A stretch of 64,000 nucleotides of DNA from Peribacillus butanolivorans (GCF_001273755.1 NZ_LGYA01000001.1:1658362-1722361); one strand, 5' to 3'; numbered from the stretch's first letter, positions 17,034 through 26,337 are shown. Numbers and translations are program-made. Notes: generated by a model not told the origin, from the letters alone.

Positions 17034-17678
17034 TTATAAGGGGATCTTAAATTGTCCCTTTTGCTTCCGATCAAGATTAGCGATATAGGAACTCATCAGC
17101 TTCATGGAAAACTGAAAGATCGGGCTTTGAATAAAGGTATATGCAAACGTCATAATAAACACTGGACCGCCAAGGATGAAGCCGATAATCAAGATGAGGC
17201 TCTCGACAGCGATTCTTGCACGGCTGACCGATAACCCGGTTTTTTCCGAAACGGAAAGCATGAAACCATCCCGAGGACCGGCCCCGATTCCCGCAGCCAC
17301 ATAGATTCCTCCGCCAATGCCGGATATGATGATACCCATCAACAAGATGAATAGATTTAACCACCAATGCTCCGTTTCATGAGGAAGAATGTTGAGATGC
17401 AAGAAGAAATCCATAATCGGGCCGATTGACAAGGCATTTAGAAAGGTACCAATGCTAATATGCTTCCTATCAACGACGCAGGCGATTAGCACAAGTACTA
17501 AGCCGCATATGACACTCCACGTCCCAATCGTGAACCCGAACCGTTGGAACAGGGCGACGTTTAAAACCTCCCATGGATGCAGCCCCAAGGATTGAACATT
17601 CACCGCAATCGCATTTCCTAATCCAAAGAAAATTAAACCAAGAAAAAAAATAAAATACCGTAATAAAAGAAATCTCAT
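17034..17678 (-). CDS. yczE: YczE/YyaS/YitT family membrane protein
   Basis: 214 residues, the same size as B. subtilis YczE (about 215). Five hydrophobic segments; diagnostic features are FFGLGNAIAVNVQSLGLHPWEVLNVALFQRFG in the first third and GAGPRDGFMLSVSEKTGLS in the loop after helix four. YczE is linked in B. subtilis to efficient production of non-ribosomal peptides such as surfactin; the molecular function is not established. Nothing adjacent suggests a peptide synthetase here. The ATG has GAGGTGAAGAG upstream on the minus strand. Confidence 0.8.
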   Translation of the reverse strand: MRFLLLRYFIFFLGLIFFGLGNAIAVNVQSLGLHPWEVLNVALFQRFGFTIGTWSVICGLVLVLIACVVDRKHISIGTFLNALSIGPIMDFFLHLNILPHETEHWWLNLFILLMGIIISGIGGGIYVAAGIGAGPRDGFMLSVSEKTGLSVSRARIAVESLILIIGFILGGPVFIMTFAYTFIQSPIFQFSMKLMSSYIANLDRKQKGQFKIPL

Positions 17679-17707
17679 CTCTTCACCTCTACATCATATA
17701 TATCTAT

Positions 17708-17938
17708 CTACTTTAGATGAAGAAGGCTTAACGAACAAGATGATTTATTAAATTCAAAGCGAGAGGACCATGAAAAAACGTCATCCTTTTCGAGTATTTT
17801 ACTCAAAGAATAACGTTTTTTGTGTTTAAAATTGTTTCGTTTTCTTGATAGGCATGTTTGATAAGGTATACCTTTATCCAAAAAGGCTTGAACCTGACTT
17901 TCCCCTTTTGAAATATCCAGACCAACGACTGGATTCAT
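17708..17938 (-). pseudogene. IS110-family transposase, N-terminal fragment
   Basis: Starts MNPVVGLDISKGESQVQAFL with AGGAGG upstream; the GLDxSK stretch is the first acidic position of the DEDD catalytic domain of IS110 transposases. Similarity fades after about 30 residues into a rearranged 45-residue tail (FKHKKRYSLSK...) that still shows short family-like pieces, so most of the gene (normally about 400 codons) is deleted. It is the only coding trace of the element; its non-coding left end is still present upstream. Confidence 0.8.
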
Positions 17939-18310
17939 TCTAAATCTCCTCCTAATCTAGTGGATTACAGGTACCCCTATTTTTCCTTGCAGTGTCACAG
18001 CTTCGCTTGTTATACGAGATCTACGTCCCAATCAGCCTAATCATGTTTGTACAAGTAGGGGGCAAACTGTTTAGTTGACGGGGTCTATCTCCACGAGCAG
18101 TTACGTTTTGCCCCGGCTACCGTTATAATCCATATAAAAATTGGTCAACCAGAAATAACTTGCTGACCTTATAATACGATCGGGTCAGGTTAGCATAACT
18201 GGCCTCCACCCCTTGGATAGGCATGACGAAGGAATGAGAGGGCAATTGACCCGTTGAGACATGGGAGGGAAAGCCTCCAGGGGCGGCGTGGAGATGTGTA
18301 TTTTATGGTA
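17939..18310 (-). mobile_element. IS110-type left-end non-coding region (possible bridge RNA locus)
   Basis: About 370 bases of unusually GC-rich, structured DNA lie directly upstream of the transposase start, where IS110-group elements encode their target- and donor-binding bridge RNA. Hairpins visible in minus-strand sense include GGAGG-CTTTC-CCTCC (near 18270) and a stem GGTCA...TGACC around 18145-18175. A possible promoter TTGACC...TATAAC lies near 18125-18155. Boundaries are uncertain because the other element end is lost. The bridge-RNA role is known for the IS110 family; its presence here is inferred from position and structure. Confidence 0.5.
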
Positions 18311-18537
18311 AAATATGGAGTGGTAGCTGACTCCTTTATTTAACTATGCCATCACGAAGCCTAACTGATCTGAACTCATTTCATTTACCCGTAAGTCTAA
18401 TTACAAGGGTTATGAAATCCTGCGAATAAGTGAGCATTCGAGAGATATTCGCATCAAACTGAGAGAGTTGAAGAATGGTTTTTACTCTTATTTAACAATT
18501 ATGCATATTGTCAAGGATGTAGTTTAGGATTACTAGT

Positions 18538-18574
18538 GATGAACCGTACCATAAGTAAATGAGGTTTTTAGTAT
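18538..18574 (+). repeat. GAACCGTACCATAAGTA dispersed repeat, copy 2
   Basis: GAACCGTACCATAAGTAAAT then GAGGTTTTTAGT; 31 of about 32 bases match copy 3 at 21293. Confidence 0.7.
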
Positions 18575-18598
18575 GGTCGGAAGACACCTTCAACAAAG

Positions 18599-18628
18599 AA
18601 AGCTAGCCAAGGGCTGGCTTTTTTTTCA
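18599..18628 (+). terminator. rho-independent terminator
   Basis: AGCTAGCC-AAG-GGCTGGCT with a T8 tail. Confidence 0.75.
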
Positions 18629-18899
18629 GTAAATAGATCTGTGCCTAATAACTCCTCGAATATTCTTGTTTTAAATATAGTTTCAAAGGTGTTTACATCT
18701 CGATTTATTATATTACTATGAATGTTTACTTGTAGTAATTTGTGATATTTAATCCAATCAAGTAGTAATATATCATTCTATTATTTATCCATACACCGCT
18801 ACTAGTTAAGCTGCTTTAGTTTTTGTAACTTAGATAAATCTGGACTTTGAAACTATTTAAAAGTCATGACACTAGGTAAAAACGATTATTTTCTGATAA

Positions 18900-18938
18900 T
18901 TTACATGAAATTAACATGGAATTAACCTTCTATATAAA
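18900..18938 (+). promoter_or_regulatory. PhoP boxes and -10 of the 5'-nucleotidase gene
   Basis: Three TTNACA-type hexamers, TTTACA (18900), TTAACA (18911) and TTAACC (18922), are spaced exactly 11 bases apart, the PhoP-P dimer pattern of B. subtilis. TATAAA at 18933 can be the -10. Confidence 0.8.
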
Positions 18939-18979
18939 TAACCAGATTATTATTGGGGAATAATAGGAGGAATGAAATT

Positions 18980-21124
18980 TTGAGAAAACTATTTTGTAAA
19001 AGATTTATTAATTTACTAGTTATTGCACTACTGGTTCTACCCATCTTCTCAAGTCTTGCCATTCGTGCGCATGCAGAAGATACCGTGTCGGTTAAATTAC
19101 TTTCGGTGAATGATTTACATGGTAAGATTGATGTAACAGCAACAATTAATAATGTAAATTACGGACGTGCTGATTATTTGGCTACTTATTTAAAAGCCCG
19201 TAAAGCAACCAATCCAGATAACACGCTAATTATCCATTCTGGAGATATGATTGGTGGCAGTTCTCCGGTTTCAGCTTTACTTCGAGATGAACCTACTGTT
19301 GAAATCATGGAAGCAATCGGATTTGATGTAGGAACTGTAGGTAACCACGAATTTGATAAAGGTACACAAGAATTCCTTCGGATGGTAAATGGCGGTGACC
19401 ATCCGAACGGCACACAAGGATATAACGGGATGGACTTTCCAGTTATTGCTGCAAATGTGGAATACAAAGATAGCGGAAAGCTCATATTAGATCCCTATGC
19501 CATTAAAGAAGTAGATGGTGTTAAAATTGGATTTATTGGTGTAGCTACGGTTGAAACGCCTAATATGGTGATGGCCTCAGGTATTCAGGATATTCGTTTC
19601 ACGGACGAAGCTGCCGCTGTTAATAAATATACGGAGGAGCTAAAAGCACAAGGAATTAAGGCAATTGTCGTTTTAGCTCACGTTCCTGGAAATCAAAGCG
19701 GTGAAACGGCCACTGGTCAAATTGCAAGTTTAGCTAAGAACGTAGATGACGAGGTAGATGTCATTATTGCTGCTCATAACCATGTGAAACTCAATGCGAT
19801 TGTAGACAACAAACTTATTGTCCAAGCTTGGGAATATGGAAAATCCTTTGCGGATATTGATTTGAATATTGATCGTGCTACAGGAGACATTGTTGAAAAA
19901 CATGCAGAAATCGTTGATGTTATTCAAGAAGGTGCAACTCCTGATCCAGAGGTTAGTGCCATTCTAGCCAAATATAAAGAAATGGCTGGACCAAAATTGA
20001 ATGAAGTCATGGGTTATGCTGCTACTCCAATGACTGGCGGATACCCTATCAAAGGCATTATTGGTGACAATGCTCTTGGAAACTTGATTGCAGACGGAAT
20101 GAATGATGAAATGAAGTCTGATTTTGCCTTAATGAACGGTGGAGGAATCCGTGACTTTCTAGCCCAAGGCGAAATTACTTGGGAAAATCTTTTCAATATC
20201 CAGCCATTTAATAACACACTGGTTACGGTCACCATTCCAGGATCAGCATTAGAACCTATATTAAATGCTCAGATTTCATCCTATGGGCCAGACGTCTCTA
20301 TTAGTGGATTCTCATATACATGGGATAGTGCGACAAGGAAAGTAGTGAATATCTATCTTCCTGATGGAACACCAATTGATAAGAATGGGACCTATACGCT
20401 TACTGTCAACAATTATATGTATGAACATGAGACTGATAAATATAAAATTCGCCAATATGGCAATGATCCAGTTCAAGGACCTGAAGATTTACAAGCTACT
20501 GGAAACTTCGTGAAAAGCTTTAATGGACCAATCCATTATGTTGCGGAAGGAAGAATCTCGGAAGACTTCAAGGCACCTGAACTGGCGGATGTGGTATTAC
20601 ATGAGGCTGACTTGAGAGACGGATCGTATCTTCATGAAGTTAAGGTATCCTTGGAAGCAACAGATGCAGGTATCGGGATTTCGCATATTGAGTATAGCCT
20701 AGATAACGGTGTCACTTGGAAACGTTATGATGAGGGGCTAACTATTAATAAAGAAGGTAAAAACTCTATTCAATATCGTGCGATTGATAAAGTGCATAAT
20801 GTTTCAGAGCCGAAAGCTCTTGAGGTATTCATTACACCTGCATCAGTCGAAAATGCGATTTCTTTAGTGAAACAAGCAGAGGGAAATAAAGAAATCAAAA
20901 CATCGCTTATTGCTCAATTGGAGAACGCAATTAAAACTTTTGAAAAAGATAAAGAAGATAAAGCTTATCAATCTTTAGAAAAAATTTACTCGCGTATTAG
21001 CAAGCTCCCAAATAAGCATTTAGGGGAAGTGGACAAAAACGAAATCATGTTCATGCTTCAATACATCATTGAACATAGAACAGAAACTAGCGGGAATGAG
21101 TTCCCAGCCTTATTAGCAAGTTAG
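18980..21124 (+). CDS. secreted 5'-nucleotidase / 2',3'-cyclic phosphodiesterase (YfkN-like)
   Basis: 714 residues from a TTG start, chosen because AGGAGG ends 9 bases before it. A Sec signal peptide ends at AHA (about residue 33). The calcineurin-type phosphatase domain has all metal motifs: NDLHGKID, HSGDMIGG, GNHEFDKG and AAHNHVK. The 5-nucleotid_C domain follows with NALGNLIADGMN and NGGGIRDF. Then an Ig-like OmpL47-type domain (GISHIEYSLDNGVTWK) and a helical tail without LPXTG anchor. It releases phosphate from nucleotides outside the cell. Strong PhoP boxes place it in the Pho regulon, together with phoX downstream. Confidence 0.9.
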   Translation: MRKLFCKRFINLLVIALLVLPIFSSLAIRAHAEDTVSVKLLSVNDLHGKIDVTATINNVNYGRADYLATYLKARKATNPDNTLIIHSGDMIGGSSPVSALLRDEPTVEIMEAIGFDVGTVGNHEFDKGTQEFLRMVNGGDHPNGTQGYNGMDFPVIAANVEYKDSGKLILDPYAIKEVDGVKIGFIGVATVETPNMVMASGIQDIRFTDEAAAVNKYTEELKAQGIKAIVVLAHVPGNQSGETATGQIASLAKNVDDEVDVIIAAHNHVKLNAIVDNKLIVQAWEYGKSFADIDLNIDRATGDIVEKHAEIVDVIQEGATPDPEVSAILAKYKEMAGPKLNEVMGYAATPMTGGYPIKGIIGDNALGNLIADGMNDEMKSDFALMNGGGIRDFLAQGEITWENLFNIQPFNNTLVTVTIPGSALEPILNAQISSYGPDVSISGFSYTWDSATRKVVNIYLPDGTPIDKNGTYTLTVNNYMYEHETDKYKIRQYGNDPVQGPEDLQATGNFVKSFNGPIHYVAEGRISEDFKAPELADVVLHEADLRDGSYLHEVKVSLEATDAGIGISHIEYSLDNGVTWKRYDEGLTINKEGKNSIQYRAIDKVHNVSEPKALEVFITPASVENAISLVKQAEGNKEIKTSLIAQLENAIKTFEKDKEDKAYQSLEKIYSRISKLPNKHLGEVDKNEIMFMLQYIIEHRTETSGNEFPALLAS

Positions 21125-21220
21125 TTTTCGATTCGAGTCTTTTATAATAAATAAAATGATGGCAAGGATAAAAACATGAGCTTTCGAAAAAGTAGGATGG
21201 TAACCAGAAAATAGGAAGTG

Positions 21221-21268
21221 AAAAAACAGATAGAGGCTTGTTTTACGCGCACTCTATCTGTTTTTTTA
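21221..21268 (+). terminator. terminator of the 5'-nucleotidase gene
   Basis: AAACAGATAGAG pairs with CTCTATCTGTTT, followed by a T-run. Confidence 0.85.
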
Positions 21269-21292
21269 ATTTACTCTATTCAACGTTAGAGT

Positions 21293-21325
21293 GAACCGTA
21301 CCATAAGTAAATGAGGTTTCTAGTT
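21293..21325 (+). repeat. GAACCGTACCATAAGTA dispersed repeat, copy 3
   Basis: TGAACCGTACCATAAGTAAA then TGAGGTTTCTAGT; near-identical to copy 2. Confidence 0.7.
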
Positions 21326-21440
21326 GAAAGTTAAAAAGTATTTAATTCTTTGAATTCATTATTATCTTAATAAAAATAAGCACTCAGTCAAAAACCATAT
21401 GACAATCGCCAGCTACTTTCAGAAAAAGATTAAAAAATTC

Positions 21441-21488
21441 AAAAGCAAGTGGAGAAAACAACCTGTTTTTCGCCACTTGCTTTATTTT
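21441..21488 (+). terminator. rho-independent hairpin between the two phosphatase genes
   Basis: AAAGCAAGTGG pairs with CCACTTGCTTT, followed by ATTTTAG; both strands could use it. Confidence 0.65.
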
Positions 21489-21540
21489 AGGGACTTATCG
21501 GACAGCCCCCTTGTGGAATTAATAATATTAATATAAAAAA

Positions 21541-21557
21541 TTAACATTATATTTATA
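21541..21557 (+). promoter_or_regulatory. PhoP box upstream of phoX
   Basis: TTAACA (21541) and TTTATA (21552) have the 11-base spacing of PhoP half sites; weaker than those at 18900. Confidence 0.5.
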
Positions 21558-21611
21558 TAGTTTTGGTTTAATTGAATTGTAAAATATAAATCTCCTTGGA
21601 GGAATCATTAG

Positions 21612-23552
21612 ATGATTAATAAGAAAATTGTGAAAACAGGAGCTACTTTAGCACTTGCCTTAGCTATTACAGTTCCAGCACTATCACCGACAGCAGCTAC
21701 TGCAAAGGAAAATAGTAAAATTGAATCTGTTAAATTTAATGGAATGAAAGCACCAGCTACTATCGATGAAATGGTAAAAACGTATACAACTGCAACCGTT
21801 GATGTAAAATATAGCAATGGAAAAGTAAAAACATTTCCGTTGTCCTACAACTACCTATTTAAATCGGAAGATAAGGTAGCAACCGTTAAAGGTGAAAAAA
21901 TTCCTGCAGGTACACCAATTGATGTAAAAGGAAATCCAATTAAGGATCCAAGTAGCACAGACGGAAAATATTTTGTTTCAGATGCTCCGGATTCAAATAG
22001 CTTATTAATGCCAATTGACGGCAAACTTTATATGGTTACACATTATGAATATCAAACAATTGATGCTGCTGGTCAATCAGCATACGGTTTAGTCCCAGCA
22101 TCTATGTCTTTAACTGAGATGGAACAGGACAAAAAAACAGGTGAACTTAAACCTGTAAAAGTAGAAAAAATCGATTTTTCGGCAGTAAATGGACTTTGGA
22201 TTCCATGTAATGGTTCTTTATCACCATGGAATACGCATTTAGGTTCAGAAGAGTATGAGCCAGATGCTCGTCAATTTGCGGACCCTACATCAAAAACAAG
22301 AAGTCAAGTTGAAACATTTGCTCAATTCTATTTTGGAAATAAAGCAAAGGCTAATCCTTATTTCTATGGCTACACTCCTGAAATTACAGTTGATAAGAAG
22401 GGGAAAGCATCGGTTGTAAAACATTACAGTACAGGGCGTTTCTCCCATGAGTTAGCTAAAGTAATGCCTGATAACAAAACTGTATTTTACGGTGATGATG
22501 GTGGTAATACAGGAATGTTTATGTATATAGCCGATAAAGCAAAAGATTTATCAGCGGGTACACTATATGCAGCTAAGTTTAAACAAACAGGTACTGAAAA
22601 TGGTGGTTCAGGAGACTTAGAATGGATTAATTTAGGACATACAACGGATAAAGAAGTGGAAAAAATTATTGACAGCGGCATTACATTCAATGATATTTTT
22701 GAAACTTCTGATGTACCAAAAGAAGGTTTTACTGCGATTAAACAATATTCATATGGTAAAACAGAATATCTAAAACTTAAACCTGGTAAAGAAAAAGCAG
22801 CGGCCTTCCTTGAAACACGCCGATACGCAGCAATGCTTGGTGCGACTACTGAATTTAACAAAATGGAAGGTTTAGCGCTAAACGAAAAGGATAAAAAAGT
22901 ATATATTGCTATTTCCGATCAAAGTAAGAGTATGGAAAAAGATTCAACAGGAAAAGACCCAGCAGACCATATCCAATTACCAAAAATTAAAGCTGGTGTA
23001 ACCTATCAATTAGATTTACAAGGTGGTCAAAAGGATAGCGAAGGAGAGGCTATTCATAGCTCTTATGTAGCACCATCAATGTATGGATTGGTGGTAGGAG
23101 AAGACCTTCCTAATGCTGATGCATATGGAAACACTGCAAATGTAGACAAAGTAGCTAATCCCGATAACTTAAGTTATTCTGAAGCAATGCGAACCCTCTT
23201 TATTGGTGAAGATAGCGGTGCTCACACAAATAACTATGTTTGGGCATATAATGTTGATACGAAAGAATCAAATCGTATTCTATCTGTTCCAGCAGGAGCC
23301 GAAGCAACTGGATTATTTGCTGCTGATGACCGCAATGGATTCTCATACATTTTCAGTAATTTCCAACATCCTGGTGATGAACTAGATGGTAAGTCAGTTA
23401 CAGCTGTTAACAAAGATGAATTACTTAAAGCTGTTGACGAACAAATTGGCATTAATAAAACAGGGGGGATTGGTTATATCTCTGGTATACCTTCTTTAAC
23501 AAAATATAATAATGGTAAATATCAAAAAAGTTTAGAAATTGATAAAAAATGA
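21612..23552 (+). CDS. phoX: PhoX-family (DUF839) alkaline phosphatase
   Basis: 646 residues. N-terminal signal peptide with cleavage near ATA-KEN (residue 32). The beta-propeller PhoX domain covers nearly all the mature protein; the family segment WIPCNGSLSPWNTHLGSEE (Cys199 at its start) carries the conserved cysteine that in PhoX ligates iron, and TEFNKMEGLAL holds conserved acidic metal ligands. PhoX is a calcium/iron-dependent phosphomonoesterase active outside the cell under phosphate starvation. Unlike typical PhoX, the signal shows no twin arginine (INKKIVKTG), so export may be by Sec. It follows the 5'-nucleotidase and a PhoP-like box. GGAGG is at a good distance. Confidence 0.88.
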   Translation: MINKKIVKTGATLALALAITVPALSPTAATAKENSKIESVKFNGMKAPATIDEMVKTYTTATVDVKYSNGKVKTFPLSYNYLFKSEDKVATVKGEKIPAGTPIDVKGNPIKDPSSTDGKYFVSDAPDSNSLLMPIDGKLYMVTHYEYQTIDAAGQSAYGLVPASMSLTEMEQDKKTGELKPVKVEKIDFSAVNGLWIPCNGSLSPWNTHLGSEEYEPDARQFADPTSKTRSQVETFAQFYFGNKAKANPYFYGYTPEITVDKKGKASVVKHYSTGRFSHELAKVMPDNKTVFYGDDGGNTGMFMYIADKAKDLSAGTLYAAKFKQTGTENGGSGDLEWINLGHTTDKEVEKIIDSGITFNDIFETSDVPKEGFTAIKQYSYGKTEYLKLKPGKEKAAAFLETRRYAAMLGATTEFNKMEGLALNEKDKKVYIAISDQSKSMEKDSTGKDPADHIQLPKIKAGVTYQLDLQGGQKDSEGEAIHSSYVAPSMYGLVVGEDLPNADAYGNTANVDKVANPDNLSYSEAMRTLFIGEDSGAHTNNYVWAYNVDTKESNRILSVPAGAEATGLFAADDRNGFSYIFSNFQHPGDELDGKSVTAVNKDELLKAVDEQIGINKTGGIGYISGIPSLTKYNNGKYQKSLEIDKK

Positions 23553-23569
23553 TAAGTTTAGATTAGGTA

Positions 23570-23653
23570 ATGAACCTAAATGAAGGAACACAAATTTACG
23601 TAACGGCAACTGATGCAGCCGGAAATATAAGCGCTGATAAAGTTACTAAGTAA
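23570..23653 (+). pseudogene. bacterial Ig-like domain remnant
   Basis: MNLNEGTQIYVTATDAAGNI with SADKVTK then TAA is the last strand of a secreted bacterial Ig-like repeat domain, as found at the end of surface proteins. It may be the lost C-terminal extension of PhoX or of another exported protein. It is too short to function alone. Confidence 0.55.
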
Positions 23654-23714
23654 TGGATAAACTGGCTCCTAAAATACCTTCAGTAAATGAAGTTATTGTG
23701 CTTATAAAAATAAA

Positions 23715-23761
23715 AAGGGCTGTCATAAAAGTGATTAAAAAATGACTTTTGTGACAGCCCT
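23715..23761 (-). terminator. rho-independent terminator (minus-strand sense)
   Basis: AGGGCTGTCATAAAAGT pairs with ACTTTTGTGACAGCCCT. The T-run lies on the minus strand, yet no intact minus-strand gene feeds it; it still forms a strong hairpin after phoX. Confidence 0.65.
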
Positions 23762-24726
23762 CATCCATTTTAATTTGGCTCTGTATTATTTGTTGGGGTT
23801 AAGACACAATATTGAAGCAATAAAAAAACGTAGGAATCTTATTTTAGAAATGAGATTCGTGTCTCACTTCAAGCAGTGGCAGAACAAGTGGGTATTTTGC
23901 TAGAGAGAAACCTATAGGTGGGAAATAGAATTAGATTGTGAAGGATTGTACGTAAACTTTAGCCAATATCGATTGTTATTATAAAGAATCTCTTGAACCA
24001 AAAAACCAGGATGATCCTAAGAAATAAAATTATAAATATTGTTTTATTAATCCTGTACGTAAAAGTACACATTTATAAACATAAAAAGTCCTTAGATTCT
24101 ATTAAATCTAAGGACTTTTTTGATTGCCTCTAATCCTAATTATGTTAAGTAGGGCTGGCGTACACTGGTTCTTCTTATTTCACATTTCACATACTATTTT
24201 TTGAACGTATTTTTCCGTTTTGTTGCTGATAGGTCGAACCCGTAAGTGACATTTCTGTCATTCTTATTTATTTATTGTTAGGTAAATCGATGGAAAGAAA
24301 TTGAAATGATTTTTAAAATAGATATAAACTCTGTTGTAGAAAGGAATAAGTCCAGAGAATCCTTTACAATCACCTTATTAGTTTGGTTGACGTTGTTTGT
24401 AATTTTTGTACTTCATGGGAGAATAGATACACTTTATCTGAAAGTAGATACTTTATAAAAAAGCCACCCTTCCAAAGTATTGTATAGAAAGATAGCCCTT
24501 TGGGCGTTTTAAGGAAACGACCTTGTATTAACCTGATAGATGGCGAGACCCGTATTAGAGAATGTACGGTTAACTTAAATGAATTTTAAAGTTCTTATAT
24601 TAAAACAAAAAATAATACTACCAAGAAAAGGAGAATGACTGATGAATCGAAGTTTGGTTGATCGATACAATCAATCTATCATTTTCTTTGATGGAGAGAG
24701 AGTGTATAAGTTGAAAGGAGAAGTCT
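23762..24726. other. 965-base gap with debris
   Basis: Contains a terminator at 24083-24122 and coding-like scraps near 23860-24030 and 24430-24600 broken by stops. A short ORF (24642-24782, MNRSLVDRYNQSIIFFDGER...) with AAAAGGAG upstream overlaps the hydrolase start and could be a leader peptide or a regulator remnant. No family recognised. Confidence 0.35.
24083..24122 (+). terminator. rho-independent terminator
   Basis: AAAAAGTCCTTAGATT pairs with AATCTAAGGACTTTTT. The 25 bases before it (AAAAGTACACATTTATAAAC) resemble those before the terminator at 50858. Confidence 0.8.
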
Positions 24727-25737
24727 ATGAAAAAAGTATTCGAAGTATTAAAGAAAATATTTGTTTTATTTATTGCCTTTAGCTTGCTCGTATCAGTATC
24801 TGTTTTTATTTACCATAACTCTCAATTAAGTAAGGAAGCAGCACTCCTTAAAAGTGAGGGAACAGTCGTTAAGTTTAATAATAAAAAAATTAATGTCTAT
24901 AATGAGGGAAGTGGTGAGGATACATTTGTATTTATGGCTGGCTCCGGGATCGCTGCTCCTGTTTATGACATGAAAGGACTATATAGCAAGTTTTCAAAAG
25001 AAAATAAGATAGCTGTTATTGAAAGAGCTGGATATGGGTATAGTGACGTTTTTAACGATGACAGAGATATTGACAAAATACTAGAGCAAACTAGAGAAGC
25101 TCTAATAGAAAGTGGAAATAAACCTCCGTATATATTAGTGCCTCACTCATTATCAGGGATAGAAGCTATTTACTGGGCACAAAGATACCCAGATGAAATA
25201 AAGGGAATTATTGCTTTAGATATTGGTTTACCTCAACAGTACGTAACACATAAAATGAACCTAGTTGATTCATTGACAGTAAGAGGAATAAATATTTTAA
25301 CGAAAATTGGTTTGCACCGACTTGTTCCTTCTTCTACTTATAATCCTGAAGTGATTCGGCAATCATTTTTAACTGAAGAGGAAAAAGAAATTTATAAAGC
25401 ATTATACTATAAACAATTTTTTAATGATGATATGAAGCAAGAACTTTTACAGGCTTATGAAAACGGTAAAAAATCAGTTAACCTTCCGATACCAAAAGAA
25501 ACACCTATTTTATTTTTAGATGCAATTGCTGACCAATATAAAAACTCGAAATATACAAAACAAAAAAACAAAGATTATGAGGAATTTGCAGAACAATTAG
25601 AAATAGCAGATGTCATAAAAATTAGAGGTACACACAGCATTTATTTATACGTGCCTGATGAAATATATAAGCTTTCAATGGAATTTATCAATAAGGAAGT
25701 TGAAAAAAATGAAATCCTACGTGATGAAAGGATTTAA
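24727..25737 (+). CDS. membrane-anchored alpha/beta hydrolase
   Basis: 336 residues; AAAGGAG precedes the ATG. An N-terminal hydrophobic segment (IFVLFIAFSLLVSVSVFIY, 11-29) without a clear cleavage site probably anchors the enzyme so that the catalytic domain lies outside the membrane. The domain shows AGSGIAAP as oxyanion loop, PHSLSG with nucleophile Ser141, LFLDAIAD with the acidic residue, and RGTHSIYLY with the catalytic His near 305. Substrate unknown. The 3' end overlaps a decayed response-regulator gene. Confidence 0.82.
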   Translation: MKKVFEVLKKIFVLFIAFSLLVSVSVFIYHNSQLSKEAALLKSEGTVVKFNNKKINVYNEGSGEDTFVFMAGSGIAAPVYDMKGLYSKFSKENKIAVIERAGYGYSDVFNDDRDIDKILEQTREALIESGNKPPYILVPHSLSGIEAIYWAQRYPDEIKGIIALDIGLPQQYVTHKMNLVDSLTVRGINILTKIGLHRLVPSSTYNPEVIRQSFLTEEEKEIYKALYYKQFFNDDMKQELLQAYENGKKSVNLPIPKETPILFLDAIADQYKNSKYTKQKNKDYEEFAEQLEIADVIKIRGTHSIYLYVPDEIYKLSMEFINKEVEKNEILRDERI

Positions 25738-25933
25738 CATTTTAATAGTAGAAGGCGATTTGATGATTGGCGATTTACTTCAAAAAATTTTGCAACTCGA
25801 AGCGTACTATGTTTGTTGGAAAACGGATGGAAGAGAAGTTCTGGATATCATCCATAAGATAGATTTAGTCATAATGGATGTTATGTTACTAGGTGAAGAG
25901 GGCTATCAAATCACAAAGAAAATAAAAAACTAG
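25709..25933 (+). pseudogene. response regulator receiver domain, truncated
   Basis: The frame codes for 74 residues: FNILIVEGDLMIGDLLQKIL (alpha1 region, with EGD in place of the usual acidic pair), then LVIMDVMLLGEEGYQITKKI with the phospho-acceptor Asp. It stops where a receiver domain would be two-thirds complete. Beyond the stop another frame still reads FLSVRNDMVNPYDSR, recalling the LSA(K/R)ND segment, so the rest of the gene has decayed. No output domain or kinase is seen. The start overlaps the hydrolase gene by 29 bases. Confidence 0.65.
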
Positions 25934-26303
25934 GATTAAATATTCTCATAAATTTTTCTCTCTGTCCGAAATGATATGGTTAATCCTTATGATTCTAGAT
26001 AGTTACTATTACAAACTTTTTTAAATTGCGGGGTAGAAAATACAATTGACTAAGAACATAGGATCGTTGAATTATTAGCAGAAATTATAGATTAAATATT
26101 AGTTGAACTTGATTAAAAGTTATACCATTTTTGGTGGAATCTTTAATGTTTCAGGAGGGGATTTGGAATTATAGAACTAATACTTTAAGGTCAAGGCTCT
26201 TACCTTGGATACAGCTTCGCTCATCTATATAGGAAATCCAGGATAGTAGGTGGATGATTATGAGTTAATTGGTTAGTTGACTGGGCGGTAAATAAAAAGA
26301 AAA
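25934..26303. other. intergenic with response-regulator debris
   Basis: Short coding-like scraps (for example HRIVELLAEIID near 26060) but no intact gene. Confidence 0.3.
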
Positions 26304-26337
26304 GGTACTAATTCCTTATTTGTACGGAATCAGTACC
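26304..26337 (-). terminator. terminator of the MatC-like carrier gene
   Basis: GGTACTAATTCC pairs with GGAATCAGTACC; in minus-strand sense it is followed by TTTTCTTTTT. Confidence 0.8.

Larger units (their letters stand above)
18311..18899. other. intergenic between the IS110 remnant and the 5'-nucleotidase gene
   Basis: Around 18430-18525 a 31-codon coding-like stretch (EHSRDIRIKLRELKNGFY...) ends in TAG without a start. It is followed by a dispersed repeat at 18538 and a terminator at 18599. Nothing else recognised. Confidence 0.35.
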
